A stretch of DNA of 6,816 bases from Lentisphaeria bacterium (lineage in GTDB: Bacteria; Verrucomicrobiota; Lentisphaeria; Victivallales; GWF2-50-93). The number at the start of each line of letters is the position of its first letter. Within the stretch, counting starts at the first letter, position 1. This document shows, in pieces, positions 1 through 6,135 of this stretch. A program made the position numbers and the translations under genes. The notes under the pieces were generated by a model. The model did not search any database. It was not told the origin of the DNA and saw only the letters and a list, made by a program, of their open reading frames with translations. The stretch is from the NCBI GenBank assembly GCA_020056205.1, contig JAGVIF010000240.1:1-6816 (forward strand), in the 5' to 3' direction.

Positions 1-13
1 CATATTATTTTTT

Positions 14-45
14 GATTTGGTGACTTAGAGATTTGGAGATTTTTC
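14..45. repeat. Octamer tandem repeat, four units
   Basis: Four consecutive 8-base units read GATTTGGT, GACTTAGA, GATTTGGA and GATTTTTC, with approximate consensus GAYTTRGW. The GAT/GAC trinucleotide recurs every 8 bases at 14, 22, 30 and 38. No reading frame explains it. It is followed almost directly by a heptamer array of different sequence, so the left edge of the window is a stack of short-period repeat modules. Confidence 0.6.
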
Positions 46-49
46 ATTC

Positions 50-84
50 GATGTTGGATGTTCAATGTTGAATGTTCGACGTTC
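50..84. repeat. Heptamer tandem repeat, five units
   Basis: Five units in strict 7-base register read GATGTTG, GATGTTC, AATGTTG, AATGTTC and GACGTTC, consensus RAYGTTS. On the minus strand the unit reads like SAACRTY, which resembles the YGAAYSC heptamers at 1213-1261. The array starts right at the stop codon of the small minus-strand ORF 83-262. Seven is not a multiple of three, so coding constraint does not explain the period. Confidence 0.65.
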
Positions 85-262
85 ATTTTCCCTTTCTCCC
101 TTCCACTTTTTCCTTCCCCCTTTTCCTTTCTACTTTTTTCACTCCCGAACTCCCGACAGGGTATGAATTTATGAAAATATTCTTTACTTCTTCCAGCACC
201 GCGGCCGGGCTGAACATATCCACCAGTTGTGAGAACTGCACTTTACCCGGAGTTTTTCCCAT
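83..262 (-). CDS. Small ORF of 59 residues with a repeat-derived C-terminus
   Basis: ATG at 262-260 opens a 59-codon frame ending in TGA at 85-83. The first 35 or so residues look like ordinary protein: MGKTPGKVQFSQLV is followed by a helix-like stretch, then VLEEVKNIFINSYP. From about residue 36 the frame runs through the duplicated octamer and the pyrimidine tract and becomes a low-complexity tail rich in K, R, E and G. The stop lies in the last heptamer of the array at 50-84. I do not recognise the family. It could be a genuine small protein, or the start of a longer gene whose 3' part was replaced by repeats. A purine-rich ribosome-binding site is not obvious; the sequence before the ATG is AT-rich. 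It is preceded, on its own strand, by the terminator hairpin of the transporter gene, so it would need its own promoter. Confidence that it is translated is low. Confidence 0.35.
   Translation of the reverse strand: MGKTPGKVQFSQLVDMFSPAAVLEEVKNIFINSYPVGSSGVKKVERKRGKEKVEGRKGK
86..156. repeat. Pyrimidine tract plus perfect octamer duplication
   Basis: From about 86 to 140 the plus strand is almost purely C and T, a homopyrimidine tract with scattered A. It is followed by ACTCCCGA repeated twice in perfect tandem (141-148 and 149-156). Together with the arrays to its left, about 140 bases here are low-complexity DNA. The tract is read by the 3' half of the ORF at 83-262 as a lysine, arginine, glutamate and glycine-rich tail. 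Confidence 0.5.
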
Positions 263-306
263 ATAGCTTAATTTTATAGTATTTCCCGGGAGACATCAAA
301 CACTAA

Positions 307-333
307 AGGGCTCGTCAAAGAATAACGAGCCCT
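307..333 (-). terminator. Hairpin terminator of the transporter gene
   Basis: A perfect 9-bp inverted repeat, AGGGCTCGT (307-315) and ACGAGCCCT (325-333), encloses a 9-base loop. Read on the minus strand it begins inside the TAG stop of the transporter gene and is followed by TTTAGTGTTTGATG, a broken T tract. The position and GC-rich stem fit an intrinsic terminator, though the U-run is weak. Confidence 0.65.
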
Positions 334-1030
334 AAAGCCCTGCTTTTACGGCAATTCCGCATGCGATAACAGCAAAACCCGCCAAGGCGTGGGCATACCG
401 TTCCATACGCTCCACAGGGAACAAGCGAAACCCGCGAAGGAGCAGGAAAACAGTGATCATCATTGTGGCTATAGTGACCGCCGCAAAAACCGCGGCCGCG
501 ACCATTGCCTGCCCAATGCTCCCCTTCATAGCAGGGTACATAAGCACCGGGATTAGCGGTTCGCATGGGCCGAAGACGAAGATGATAAAAAGCGCCCAGG
601 GCGTTACGGACGCGGAATTGCCGTGGACATGGGCGTGCTCAACTTCATGAGGATGTTCATGGGAATGGATTGAATCTCTGTCATGCGTATGCGCGTGAGA
701 ATGTTTTTCGCCTTTTATCGCCTTTTTTATTCCCCAGAGCATATAGGCTAGGCCGAAAGAGAGCAGGAGCCAACCCGCCGTATCCCCCCTAAGACCTTCC
801 AGCCATTCCAGGCGGGAAACCGATGTTCCAAGAGCAATGCCGGCCAACCCGATAAGCACGGAACTTCCGACATGCCCCACGCCGCAAAGAAAGGTAACCG
901 CGGCGGTTCTTGCCCGTGTCCAGTTCCGGGCTTTTGACAGCGCTACGAACGGAATATAATGGTCCGGTCCCAGTACGGTATGAATAAAACCCAGAGACGC
1001 CGCAGTGAGCAATATAGCGTTATTTTCCAT
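332..1030 (-). CDS. NicO/UreH-like metal transporter with His-rich loop
   Basis: This encodes a 232-residue integral inner-membrane protein. About six hydrophobic helices are visible, near residues 3-20, 42-68, 84-101, 143-165, 170-198 and 211-230. Helix 1 carries HTVLGPDHYIPF (H17, D23, H24), a variant of the metal-binding H-x(4-5)-D-H signature of nickel/cobalt transporters. Helix 2 has GVGHVGSS (H53) and helix 4 has FGPCEPLIPVL. The loop between helices 3 and 4 holds 11 histidines in residues 110-136, a likely metal-sensing or metal-buffering segment like that in RcnA-type exporters. Similar proteins are variously labelled NicO, UreH-like or TauE/SafE-like; direction of transport and metal (Ni, Co, perhaps Zn) cannot be read from sequence. 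I chose ATG 1030-1028 over the upstream in-frame ATG at 1141 because AGAGGT sits four bases before it and the extra 37 residues are not membrane-like. It appears monocistronic, with its own promoter and terminator. Confidence 0.8.
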   Translation of the reverse strand: MENNAILLTAASLGFIHTVLGPDHYIPFVALSKARNWTRARTAAVTFLCGVGHVGSSVLIGLAGIALGTSVSRLEWLEGLRGDTAGWLLLSFGLAYMLWGIKKAIKGEKHSHAHTHDRDSIHSHEHPHEVEHAHVHGNSASVTPWALFIIFVFGPCEPLIPVLMYPAMKGSIGQAMVAAAVFAAVTIATMMITVFLLLRGFRLFPVERMERYAHALAGFAVIACGIAVKAGL

Positions 1031-1061
1031 AGAGACCTCTACTCTAAACCTGCATAGTGGT

Positions 1062-1089
1062 ATTGTATATTTTGGGACCGGGCAATAAA
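1062..1089 (-). promoter_or_regulatory. Possible sigma-70 promoter of the transporter gene
   Basis: On the minus strand TTTATT (1089-1084) is followed after 16 bases by TACAAT (1067-1062), five of six matches to the -10 consensus but a poor -35. Transcription would start near 1055, giving a leader of about 25 bases before the AGAGGT ribosome-binding site. This is too short for a metal riboswitch, so any metal response would have to be by a repressor. I see no clear operator palindrome. Confidence 0.35.
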
Positions 1090-1142
1090 CGTAATGTAAA
1101 TGGGGTCGGGCCTTGATTTTTAGCAGTAAGTACCCCGGCAAA

Positions 1143-1159
1143 ACTGCGTAATTCGCAGT
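1143..1159 (-). terminator. Possible terminator of the nusA-infB transcript
   Basis: ACTGCG and CGCAGT form a perfect 6-bp stem with a 5-base loop. Read on the minus strand the stem is followed by TTTTG. It lies about 110 bases after the infB stop, beyond the heptamer arrays, and before the transporter promoter. The stem is short and the T tract has only four bases, so termination here is tentative. Confidence 0.35.
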
Positions 1160-1166
1160 CCATCGC

Positions 1167-1187
1167 TGACTTCTGATTCCTGACTTC
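1167..1187. repeat. Heptamer tandem repeat, three units
   Basis: Three 7-base units read TGACTTC, TGATTCC and TGACTTC. They share the period, but not the exact unit, of the longer array at 1213-1261, from which they are separated by 25 bases. No coding potential was seen in this gap. Confidence 0.5.
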
Positions 1188-1212
1188 TTTTTGCTCGCGT
1201 CTTCATTTATCC

Positions 1213-1261
1213 CGAACCCCGAACCCCGAATCCTGAACGCTGAACCCTGAACGCTGAACCT
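1213..1261. repeat. Heptamer tandem repeat, seven units, beside the infB stop
   Basis: Seven units in unbroken 7-base register read CGAACCC, CGAACCC, CGAATCC, TGAACGC, TGAACCC, TGAACGC and TGAACCT, consensus YGAAYSC. The array ends five bases from the infB stop codon, so it would be transcribed as the infB 3' untranslated region. Some units alternate (TGAACGC/TGAACCC), suggesting growth by duplication of 14-base pairs of units. Confidence 0.75.
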
Positions 1262-1266
1262 CTAAG

Positions 1267-3282
1267 TTAGAGCGATGCTTTTTTCATTTCGACTTCATAT
1301 ATCTGGATTTTGTCTCCTTCCTTGAAGTCAACGAAATTGTCGAGCCTGATTCCACACTCAAGCCCCTGTCTGACTTCCTTGACATCGTCCTGGAAGCGTC
1401 TCAGGGATTGAACGTCGCCGTTGTAAATCAGCTCGTTGTCGCGGAAGACTCTGGCCTTTGTTCCGACCCTTACGGAACCGTTTTCGATCATGCAGCCGCA
1501 TATTTTCGGACCTTTTGACAGTTCGAATATTTTCAATATTACCGCATTGCCCAAGGCCTTTTCTCTTGTTTCCGGGGCGAGTCTGCCTTCAAGCGCGTCT
1601 TTGATGTCTTCAACGAGTTCATATATTATGCTGTAGAGGCGGATTTCGACTTTTTCTTTTTTCGCGAGGTTGTTCACTCCGGGGTTGACTCTTGCGTGGA
1701 AGCCGATTACTATTGCTCCGGATGCGGATGCGAGCAGGACATCGTTTTCAGTGATTGCGCCGGTTGCGGCGAAGATGATATCTATAATGATTTTGTCGGT
1801 TGGGAATTTTGAGAGAGATTCTTTTATCGCCTCAATTGAACCCTGAACATCGGTTTTGACTACAAGGTTCAGGCTTTTTTTCTGGCTTTCCGCGAAAGAG
1901 CTTATGAGTTCCTCAAGATTTGTCGCGTGTCTGCTATCCATCATCAATTCATTTTTCTTGTTGGCGGCGCCCCGTTCTTCGGCTATCTTTTTTGTCTCTT
2001 TTTCATCATCGCAGACAACGAGTTTTGTTCCGGCCTGCGGCACTCCGGAAAGTCCGATGAGTTTTGCCGGCGTTCCCGGGCCGACGCTGTCGAGTTTTTC
2101 GTTGGACGCGCTTATCAGCATTTTGACTTTTCCGCAAAATTCTCCGCAGAGGACGAAATCTCCTTTTTTGAGAGTTCCGTTTTGGACAAGGACACTCGCA
2201 ACTGGGCCGAGTCCCTGTTCAAGAGTGGCTTCGAGCACCACGCCCCTGGCTTTTCTTTTCGGATTCGCCTTTAACTGCAGCATTTCGGCTTCGAGCAGTA
2301 TTCTTTCGAGGAGTGTTTCTATTCCGTCGCCTCTGACGGCGGACACTTTGACGACGGCCGTTTCTCCGCCCCATTCTTCGCCGAGGAGTCCGTGTTGCTG
2401 CATTTGCCTTAGGACCTTGTCCGGATCGGCTCCCGGCAGATCCATTTTGTTCAAAGCTATGATTATGGGAACTTTTGCGGCTTTGGCGTGATTGAGCGCC
2501 TCTATTGTTTGAGGCATGAAACCATCGTCAGCGGCGACGACGAGGACGGCGATATCGGTCGCCTTGGCTCCGCGCGCTCTCATCGCGGTGAAAGCCTCGT
2601 GTCCGGGCGTGTCAATGAAAGTGATTGACTTGCCGGAGTGTTTGACGCATGATGCTCCGATATGTTGAGTTATTCCGCCGGCCTCTCCCGCTGTGACATT
2701 TGTTTTTCTGATGGCATCCTGCAGCGATGTTTTTCCGTGGTCAACGTGTCCGAGGAAGGTTACGACGGGCGGCCTTTCGACGATATCCCCTTCCGCGTCT
2801 TTCTCGTCCTTTTCTTCCGGCGCGATTTCAGCGGATTTTGCATGTTCATCCTTTTCCCGTTTGTCTATTAGAAGAGTTTTTCCGTATTTTTTGCATATTT
2901 TCTTAGCCATGTCATGCTCGACGACTTGATTTATGCTTGCGAGGACATCGAGAGACATTAGCGAGGTTATTATTTCACTGGGCTTGCGTTCAAGCGACTC
3001 TGCGAGGGTTTTCACTGTTATCGGAGACTTAAGATGAACGGAGATGGTGGAATTTTCCGGTAAATCGTCCTTTTTTAAGGCATGTCCTAGCGCCGAAATA
3101 TCTTTCAGGTGTTCTTCTACTACGTCGAGAAGGCTTTCATCAATTTCGCTGGAGACGGTTTTTATTTCGATCCCCAGACTGCGAAGGGATTCGATGGCTA
3201 CGGCGTGGTCCACGTCGAAACGTCTCAGAATGTCCTTCAGTTTAGTTTTATTCTTGCTGGTTTTATCTTTCTTAAATGCCAT
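1267..3282 (-). CDS. infB: Translation initiation factor IF-2
   Basis: A 671-residue GTPase that brings fMet-tRNA to the 30S subunit and promotes subunit joining. Two small N-terminal IF2_N-like modules (about 13-60 and 80-140) precede a charged linker (141-168). The G domain follows with P-loop GHVDHGKT (178-185), switch [10 protein letters not shown] (202-210), DTPGHE (224-229), NKMD (278-281) and SAVRGDG (314-320). Domain II spans about 345-430, domain III about 465-545 (VVKTDVQGS), and the C-terminal fMet-tRNA-binding domain about 550-671. All catalytic motifs are intact, including the histidine of DTPGH. Length is near the short bacterial form; the long proline/alanine-rich N-terminal region of many homologues is missing. 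ATG 3282 is preceded by GGTGA at a suitable distance. It starts 40 bases after nusA, so the two are cotranscribed. rbfA and truB, often next in line, are absent. Confidence 0.98.
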   Translation of the reverse strand: MAFKKDKTSKNKTKLKDILRRFDVDHAVAIESLRSLGIEIKTVSSEIDESLLDVVEEHLKDISALGHALKKDDLPENSTISVHLKSPITVKTLAESLERKPSEIITSLMSLDVLASINQVVEHDMAKKICKKYGKTLLIDKREKDEHAKSAEIAPEEKDEKDAEGDIVERPPVVTFLGHVDHGKTSLQDAIRKTNVTAGEAGGITQHIGASCVKHSGKSITFIDTPGHEAFTAMRARGAKATDIAVLVVAADDGFMPQTIEALNHAKAAKVPIIIALNKMDLPGADPDKVLRQMQQHGLLGEEWGGETAVVKVSAVRGDGIETLLERILLEAEMLQLKANPKRKARGVVLEATLEQGLGPVASVLVQNGTLKKGDFVLCGEFCGKVKMLISASNEKLDSVGPGTPAKLIGLSGVPQAGTKLVVCDDEKETKKIAEERGAANKKNELMMDSRHATNLEELISSFAESQKKSLNLVVKTDVQGSIEAIKESLSKFPTDKIIIDIIFAATGAITENDVLLASASGAIVIGFHARVNPGVNNLAKKEKVEIRLYSIIYELVEDIKDALEGRLAPETREKALGNAVILKIFELSKGPKICGCMIENGSVRVGTKARVFRDNELIYNGDVQSLRRFQDDVKEVRQGLECGIRLDNFVDFKEGDKIQIYEVEMKKASL

Positions 3283-3322
3283 TTTTATTCACCGGACTTT
3301 TTGGTTCGATTCGTTTTTTTTA

Positions 3323-4558
3323 TCAGGGTTTTCCGACAAGTTCCTTTATTTTTCCAATATCCTCCTCTGAAAGTCCTTCTATTTTGGAAATATCGGCAAT
3401 GTCGGCGGCCTTAACTCCTTCAATAGTAAGGTAGCCGTTGTTGATGAGGATTTTTGCTGATTCAGCGCTGATTCCGGTGGACTCTGAGAGGGTTTTTATG
3501 GTGAGGTCGAGTTGTTCCTCGAACGCAGCGTGGTGGTCTTCTTCCCCTACTATATTGATTTTCCAGTCAAGCAGTTTTGTGGTAAGCCTGACATTTTGTC
3601 CTCGTTTTCCGATGGCAAGGGAGAGTTGGTCTGGCGCCACTTTTATATTTAAGGACTTGGCAACCTGATCAATGTCTATGCTTTTAATCGTCGCCGGCTG
3701 GAGCGCGTTGGCGGCGAAGGCCCTCAGGTCGTCGTCATATTTTACGATGTCAATTTTTTCTCCGTTAAGTTCGCCGGTGACATTTTTTACTCTCATCCCT
3801 TTCATCCCGACGCATGCTCCGATGGGGTCTATGTTAGGGTCTTTGCTGGCGACGGCTATCTTTGAGCGCAAACCGGCTTCTCTGGCAATTTTTATAATTG
3901 TTACGATTCCGTCGTGAACTTCCGACACCTCTCTCTCAAAAAGTTTCAACACGAATTCCGGCGCGCTTCTGCTAAGTATCAGGCTCGGGCCTGAGCCTAA
4001 TCCCTCGACGGCTTTGAGAATTGCGCAAAGCCTGTCGCCCTGCGCGTATGAATCCCCCGGCATTTTATCTCTATGGGAGAGTATCCCCTCGGCCTTTCCA
4101 AAGTCAACTATGATATTTCCGGCCTCGAATCTGCGGACTATTCCGCTGACGATTTCGCCGAGTTTGCTACTGAATTCTTCCTGGACAATCGCTTTTTCAG
4201 CTTTTCTAAGTTGTTGAAGTATAGTTTGTTTCGCGGTTTGGGCGGCGATTCTGCCGAAATTGCGCGGGGTAACTTCCCATTTTACGGTTTCTCCGTTTTT
4301 TGTTTTTGGAAAGCGGGTTTTTGCGGTCTCGATCAGAATCTGGTCGTCAGTCGGATTTTCCTTGACAACCTCTAAAAGAGCCCAAACCTTTATGTTGCCG
4401 GTTGTCAGGTCTATTTTAACGTCGAGATTAGTTGCCGGATGGATGCTCTTTCTTGAGGCGTTTAGGATGGCTTTTTCGATGGCCTCGACAAGTTTTTCCC
4501 TGCTTATCCCCCGTTCCTGCTCAAGATATTCCAATATAGTCAATAATTCGTTATTCAC
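3323..4558 (-). CDS. nusA: Transcription termination/antitermination factor NusA
   Basis: A 411-residue RNA-polymerase-binding factor that modulates pausing, intrinsic termination and antitermination. The N-terminal RNAP-binding domain covers about 1-125, with MNNELLTILEYLEQERGIS at its start. The S1 domain is about 132-198 (GEIVSGIVRRFEAGNIIVDF). KH1 contains DPIGACVGMKGMRV (244-257) and GEKIDIV, and KH2 contains GKRGQNVRL (317-325). A single C-terminal helix-hairpin-helix-like segment (about 355-411) follows; the two acidic repeats of enterobacterial NusA are not present. The start is GTG 4558, supported by AAGGAG nine bases upstream. The stop is TGA followed at once by TAA. infB follows at 40 bases. 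rimP, the usual upstream partner, is missing; rpsT is divergent instead. The leader carries a terminator-like hairpin that may allow autoregulation. Confidence 0.97.
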   Translation of the reverse strand: MNNELLTILEYLEQERGISREKLVEAIEKAILNASRKSIHPATNLDVKIDLTTGNIKVWALLEVVKENPTDDQILIETAKTRFPKTKNGETVKWEVTPRNFGRIAAQTAKQTILQQLRKAEKAIVQEEFSSKLGEIVSGIVRRFEAGNIIVDFGKAEGILSHRDKMPGDSYAQGDRLCAILKAVEGLGSGPSLILSRSAPEFVLKLFEREVSEVHDGIVTIIKIAREAGLRSKIAVASKDPNIDPIGACVGMKGMRVKNVTGELNGEKIDIVKYDDDLRAFAANALQPATIKSIDIDQVAKSLNIKVAPDQLSLAIGKRGQNVRLTTKLLDWKINIVGEEDHHAAFEEQLDLTIKTLSESTGISAESAKILINNGYLTIEGVKAADIADISKIEGLSEEDIGKIKELVGKP

Positions 4559-4567
4559 TTTGCCTGA

Positions 4568-4573
4568 CTCCTT
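4568..4573 (-). promoter_or_regulatory. Ribosome-binding site of nusA
   Basis: AAGGAG on the minus strand lies nine bases before GTG 4558. No ATG in this frame has a comparable site, so it fixes the GTG start. It follows directly on the U-tract of the leader hairpin (4586-4607), so terminator, U-tract and ribosome-binding site are packed into about 40 bases. Confidence 0.7.
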
Positions 4574-4607
4574 TTTTAAAAAACAAAAGCGGGCGCTCGC
4601 CCACTTT
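4572..4607 (-). terminator. Intrinsic-terminator-like hairpin in the nusA leader
   Basis: On the minus strand AAAGTGGGC pairs with GCCCGCTTT as a 9-bp stem (one U-G wobble) around the tetraloop GAGC. It is followed by TTTTGTTTTTT (counting the stem's last three Ts), a good U-tract. The structure lies about 14-50 bases upstream of the nusA start codon. No minus-strand gene lies between it and divergent rpsT, so it is best read as a leader attenuator and not as the terminator of another gene. Control by NusA itself is inference. Confidence 0.6.
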
Positions 4608-4664
4608 GCAAACCTTTATTGATTTAGTCCAAATTTATTCGGAATAAACAAAAAACGAAACGAT

Positions 4665-4692
4665 AATTTACTTTTATCTCTTTAATTTTCAA
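4665..4692 (-). promoter_or_regulatory. Possible promoter of the nusA-infB operon
   Basis: On the minus strand TTGAAA (4692-4687) and TAAATT (4670-4665) are 16 bases apart, each with four or more matches to the sigma-70 boxes. Transcription would begin near 4658, giving a leader of about 100 bases that contains the hairpin at 4586-4607. The whole region is AT-rich, so chance matches are likely and other start points are possible. Confidence 0.35.
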
Positions 4693-4710
4693 GGGAAAAA
4701 TAATAAAAGC

Positions 4711-4738
4711 TTGAATAATTTTGATGTGGTTGTATTTT
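4711..4738 (+). promoter_or_regulatory. Possible promoter of rpsT
   Basis: TTGAAT (4711-4716) and TATTTT (4733-4738) are spaced by 16 bases. The predicted start near 4745 leaves a leader of about 29 bases holding AAAGGA (4759-4764), nine bases before the rpsT ATG. It is back to back with the putative nusA promoter. The match is moderate only. Confidence 0.4.
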
Positions 4739-4773
4739 ACCGGGCAATAAAAAAACATAAAGGATTTTTAATA

Positions 4774-5040
4774 ATGGCGCATTCAAAATCAGCGGAAAAA
4801 AGGGCAAGACAAAACACCAAAAGAAGGGCGGCGAACAAATCGAGAAAATCTGAAGTATGGTCTCTTGAAAAGCAGGTAAGAGCTGAAAAAGACGGTGAGA
4901 AAAAGAAAAAACTCCTTTCTCTTTACTGTTCCAGAATGGATAAGGCCGTGAAAGCCAACGCTCTCTCCAAGAACAAAGCCTCAAGGAAAAAATCAAGGCT
5001 TGCTCTCAACGCGGCGAAATCGAAATCAATTTCTATGTAG
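4774..5040 (+). CDS. rpsT: 30S ribosomal protein S20
   Basis: An 88-residue, strongly basic primary 16S rRNA-binding protein of the small subunit. It has the family's usual length and its three-helix lysine/arginine/alanine-rich composition. The opening MAHSKSAEKRARQNTKRRAANKSRK is the recognisable S20 N-terminal pattern (residues 1-25), and KANALSKNKASRKKSRLA is the typical C-terminal helix (about 65-82). ATG 4774 is chosen over an in-frame TTG at 4711 because AAAGGA lies nine bases upstream and the 21 extra residues are not S20-like. It is divergent from nusA and shares a 215-base AT-rich control region with it. The PHP gene follows after only 13 bases, with no terminator in between, so the two probably share a transcript. 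Confidence 0.96.
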   Translation: MAHSKSAEKRARQNTKRRAANKSRKSEVWSLEKQVRAEKDGEKKKKLLSLYCSRMDKAVKANALSKNKASRKKSRLALNAAKSKSISM

Positions 5041-5053
5041 ACATAAATATTCA

Positions 5054-5839
5054 GTGAATATTTACACGGATTGTCATGTTCACACTGAATTGAGCTACTG
5101 CGCGGAACAAGGGCTCACCCCTCAATTCTATGTTGAAAAACTCAAGTCCCTTTCCGAACCCGGCGCGGTATGCATCACCAACCACGGAATGGCTCTTTAT
5201 TTCCCGGGTGAAATCGCGTGGAAGTGGGAATTCATCACCGACAGCGCTGTCTTCGATAAATGGCTCGATTCCGGCAATAAGAAATTATCGGAGCACATCA
5301 GAGAGGTGAGGGGAATTGCCTGTCCCAAACTCTTCGTCGGAATTGAAGTTGAAATGATGAATGACGGCAGGCTGACATTCGACCCGTGTTTCAGGGACGA
5401 CCTCGATATCATCATAGGCAGTGTTCATTTTTTGCCGGTGTCCGCTCCTTGTGAAGACACGCGCAGACGGTGGCTTGAGCATACCTTGAAACTGATTAAC
5501 AGCGGCATAGACATACTCGGGCACCCTTTTAGATGGATTAGGGCGCAAATGCCTGTGAGAGAGGAAGATGTGAGAACGGTCGTTCTGGAGGCTCAATTGG
5601 CCGGGGTTGCTCTTGAATTGAATTCCCACTATCTCATAGATACCGATATTTCAATGCTAAGGCTCGCCGCCGAGCTCTCCGCGAAGATCGCAATTGCTTC
5701 AGATTCGCACAAAAAAGAAGACTTCGGAGATTACAGCTACCATAAAAAGGTCATAAAACAGTCCGGCGTTAATTTCAAGAACCTCGCGTTGTATAAATTC
5801 AGCAAACGTATAAGTTCGGTAAAAGGACGGGTTTACTGA
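5054..5839 (+). CDS. PHP-domain phosphoesterase (HisK/HisJ-like)
   Basis: A 261-residue protein (from GTG 5054) of the polymerase-and-histidinol-phosphatase metal-dependent hydrolase family, probably cytoplasmic. All expected metal-ligand motifs are present: DCHVH (H8, H10), TNHG (H44), GIEVE (E98), GSVH (H125), LGHPFRW (H157) and ASDSH (D217, H219). It is therefore probably active. The family includes histidinol-phosphate phosphatase (HisK), but substrate cannot be assigned and no his genes are near, so a gene symbol is not given. GTG 5054 lies 13 bases after the rpsT stop and has no convincing Shine-Dalgarno sequence, suggesting translational coupling. An in-frame TTG at 5000 would overlap rpsT and adds non-conserved residues. 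The last codons and the stop lie inside a 14-bp inverted repeat, so the final residues (about ISSVKGRVY) may be altered from the ancestral end. Confidence 0.85.
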   Translation: MNIYTDCHVHTELSYCAEQGLTPQFYVEKLKSLSEPGAVCITNHGMALYFPGEIAWKWEFITDSAVFDKWLDSGNKKLSEHIREVRGIACPKLFVGIEVEMMNDGRLTFDPCFRDDLDIIIGSVHFLPVSAPCEDTRRRWLEHTLKLINSGIDILGHPFRWIRAQMPVREEDVRTVVLEAQLAGVALELNSHYLIDTDISMLRLAAELSAKIAIASDSHKKEDFGDYSYHKKVIKQSGVNFKNLALYKFSKRISSVKGRVY

Positions 5840-5845
5840 ACTTAT
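5810..5845 (+). repeat. 14-bp hairpin across the PHP stop codon
   Basis: ATAAGTTCGGTAAA (5810-5823) and TTTACTGAACTTAT (5832-5845) pair over 14 positions with one G-U wobble around an 8-base loop. The TGA stop (5837-5839) is in the right arm. No T tract follows, so it is not a classical intrinsic terminator, although it may protect the 3' end of the transcript. Its right edge is exactly adjacent to the 18-bp inverted repeat at 5846. Confidence 0.7.
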
Positions 5846-5863
5846 GGAATCGGTGCCGGTATA
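5846..5863 (+). repeat. Outer inverted repeat, left copy
   Basis: GGAATCGGTGCCGGTATA is repeated in opposite orientation at 6182-6199 with 17 of 18 bases matching. The pair delimits a 354-base segment containing the transposase relic. It directly abuts the hairpin across the PHP stop. Confidence 0.75.
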
Positions 5864-5893
5864 AGCTACATCTTGTATTATAGCATGTTGCAT

Positions 5894-5909
5894 TTATATT
5901 ATTGCATTT
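5894..5909 (+). repeat. Inner inverted repeat, left copy
   Basis: TTATATTATTGCATTT is the exact reverse complement of 6136-6151. On the minus strand this copy overlaps the last codons (NAII and stop) of the transposase relic. Confidence 0.75.
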
Positions 5910-6118
5910 TTCTCCGGCCTCTTTTCCGTGACATCAGCCTCCCCGTAACAAGCTGGATACTCGACTTTGAAATGCCTCTTCTGTTCGGAAAGCAGACTGC
6001 AGAAAAAATCCCGCCCTCCCGGAGTGGAAAGTATCCGTGCGCTGTTGATCCCGCGATTGAATACGTGGTATACGCCTTTCCCCATACGCCAACGAGGAAA
6101 CCTCCCCCATATCGCACC
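5894..6118 (-). pseudogene. Relic of a REP-associated tyrosine transposase
   Basis: On the minus strand an open frame reads from 6118, just after a TGA, to TAA at about 5894. The segment FPRWRMGKGVYHVFNRGIN followed by DFFCSLLSEQKRHFKVEYPA matches the well-known N-terminal pattern of REP-associated Y1 (TnpA-like) transposases: P-R, then G-x-x-YHVxNRG, then R-x-x-F-L. The first possible ATG is 6085, but the family pattern starts before it. After about residue 50 the similarity stops: the expected A-Y-C-L-M-x-N-H-x-H-L region with the HUH metal site is missing, and so is the downstream catalytic tyrosine. It therefore cannot be an active transposase. Functional copies elsewhere in the genome could still mobilise the element through its ends. 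Confidence 0.6.
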
Positions 6119-6135
6119 TCAATCCTAAAAATATC

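Noticed and set aside
1031..1141. N-terminal extension of the transporter from ATG 1141
   Set aside because: The extension is not membrane-like, overlaps the putative promoter, and the ATG at 1030 has AGAGGT just upstream.
1031..1142. Metal (NiCo-type) riboswitch before the transporter
   Set aside because: The leader implied by the likely promoter is about 25 bases, and no multi-helix structure was seen.
1167..1261. CRISPR array
   Set aside because: Units are 7 bases with no spacers and no cas genes nearby, so these are simple tandem repeats.
1856..2491. Long plus-strand open frame (211 codons) inside infB
   Set aside because: It is antisense to the conserved G domain and domain II of IF-2, has serine/phenylalanine-rich composition typical of a shadow frame, and shows no family signature.
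4711..4773. N-terminal extension of S20 from TTG 4711
   Set aside because: The extra 21 residues are not S20-like, and the ATG at 4774 has a well-placed AAAGGA.
4559..4773. tRNA or other structured RNA gene between nusA and rpsT
   Set aside because: No cloverleaf or T-loop motif on either strand; the only strong structure is the terminator-like hairpin.
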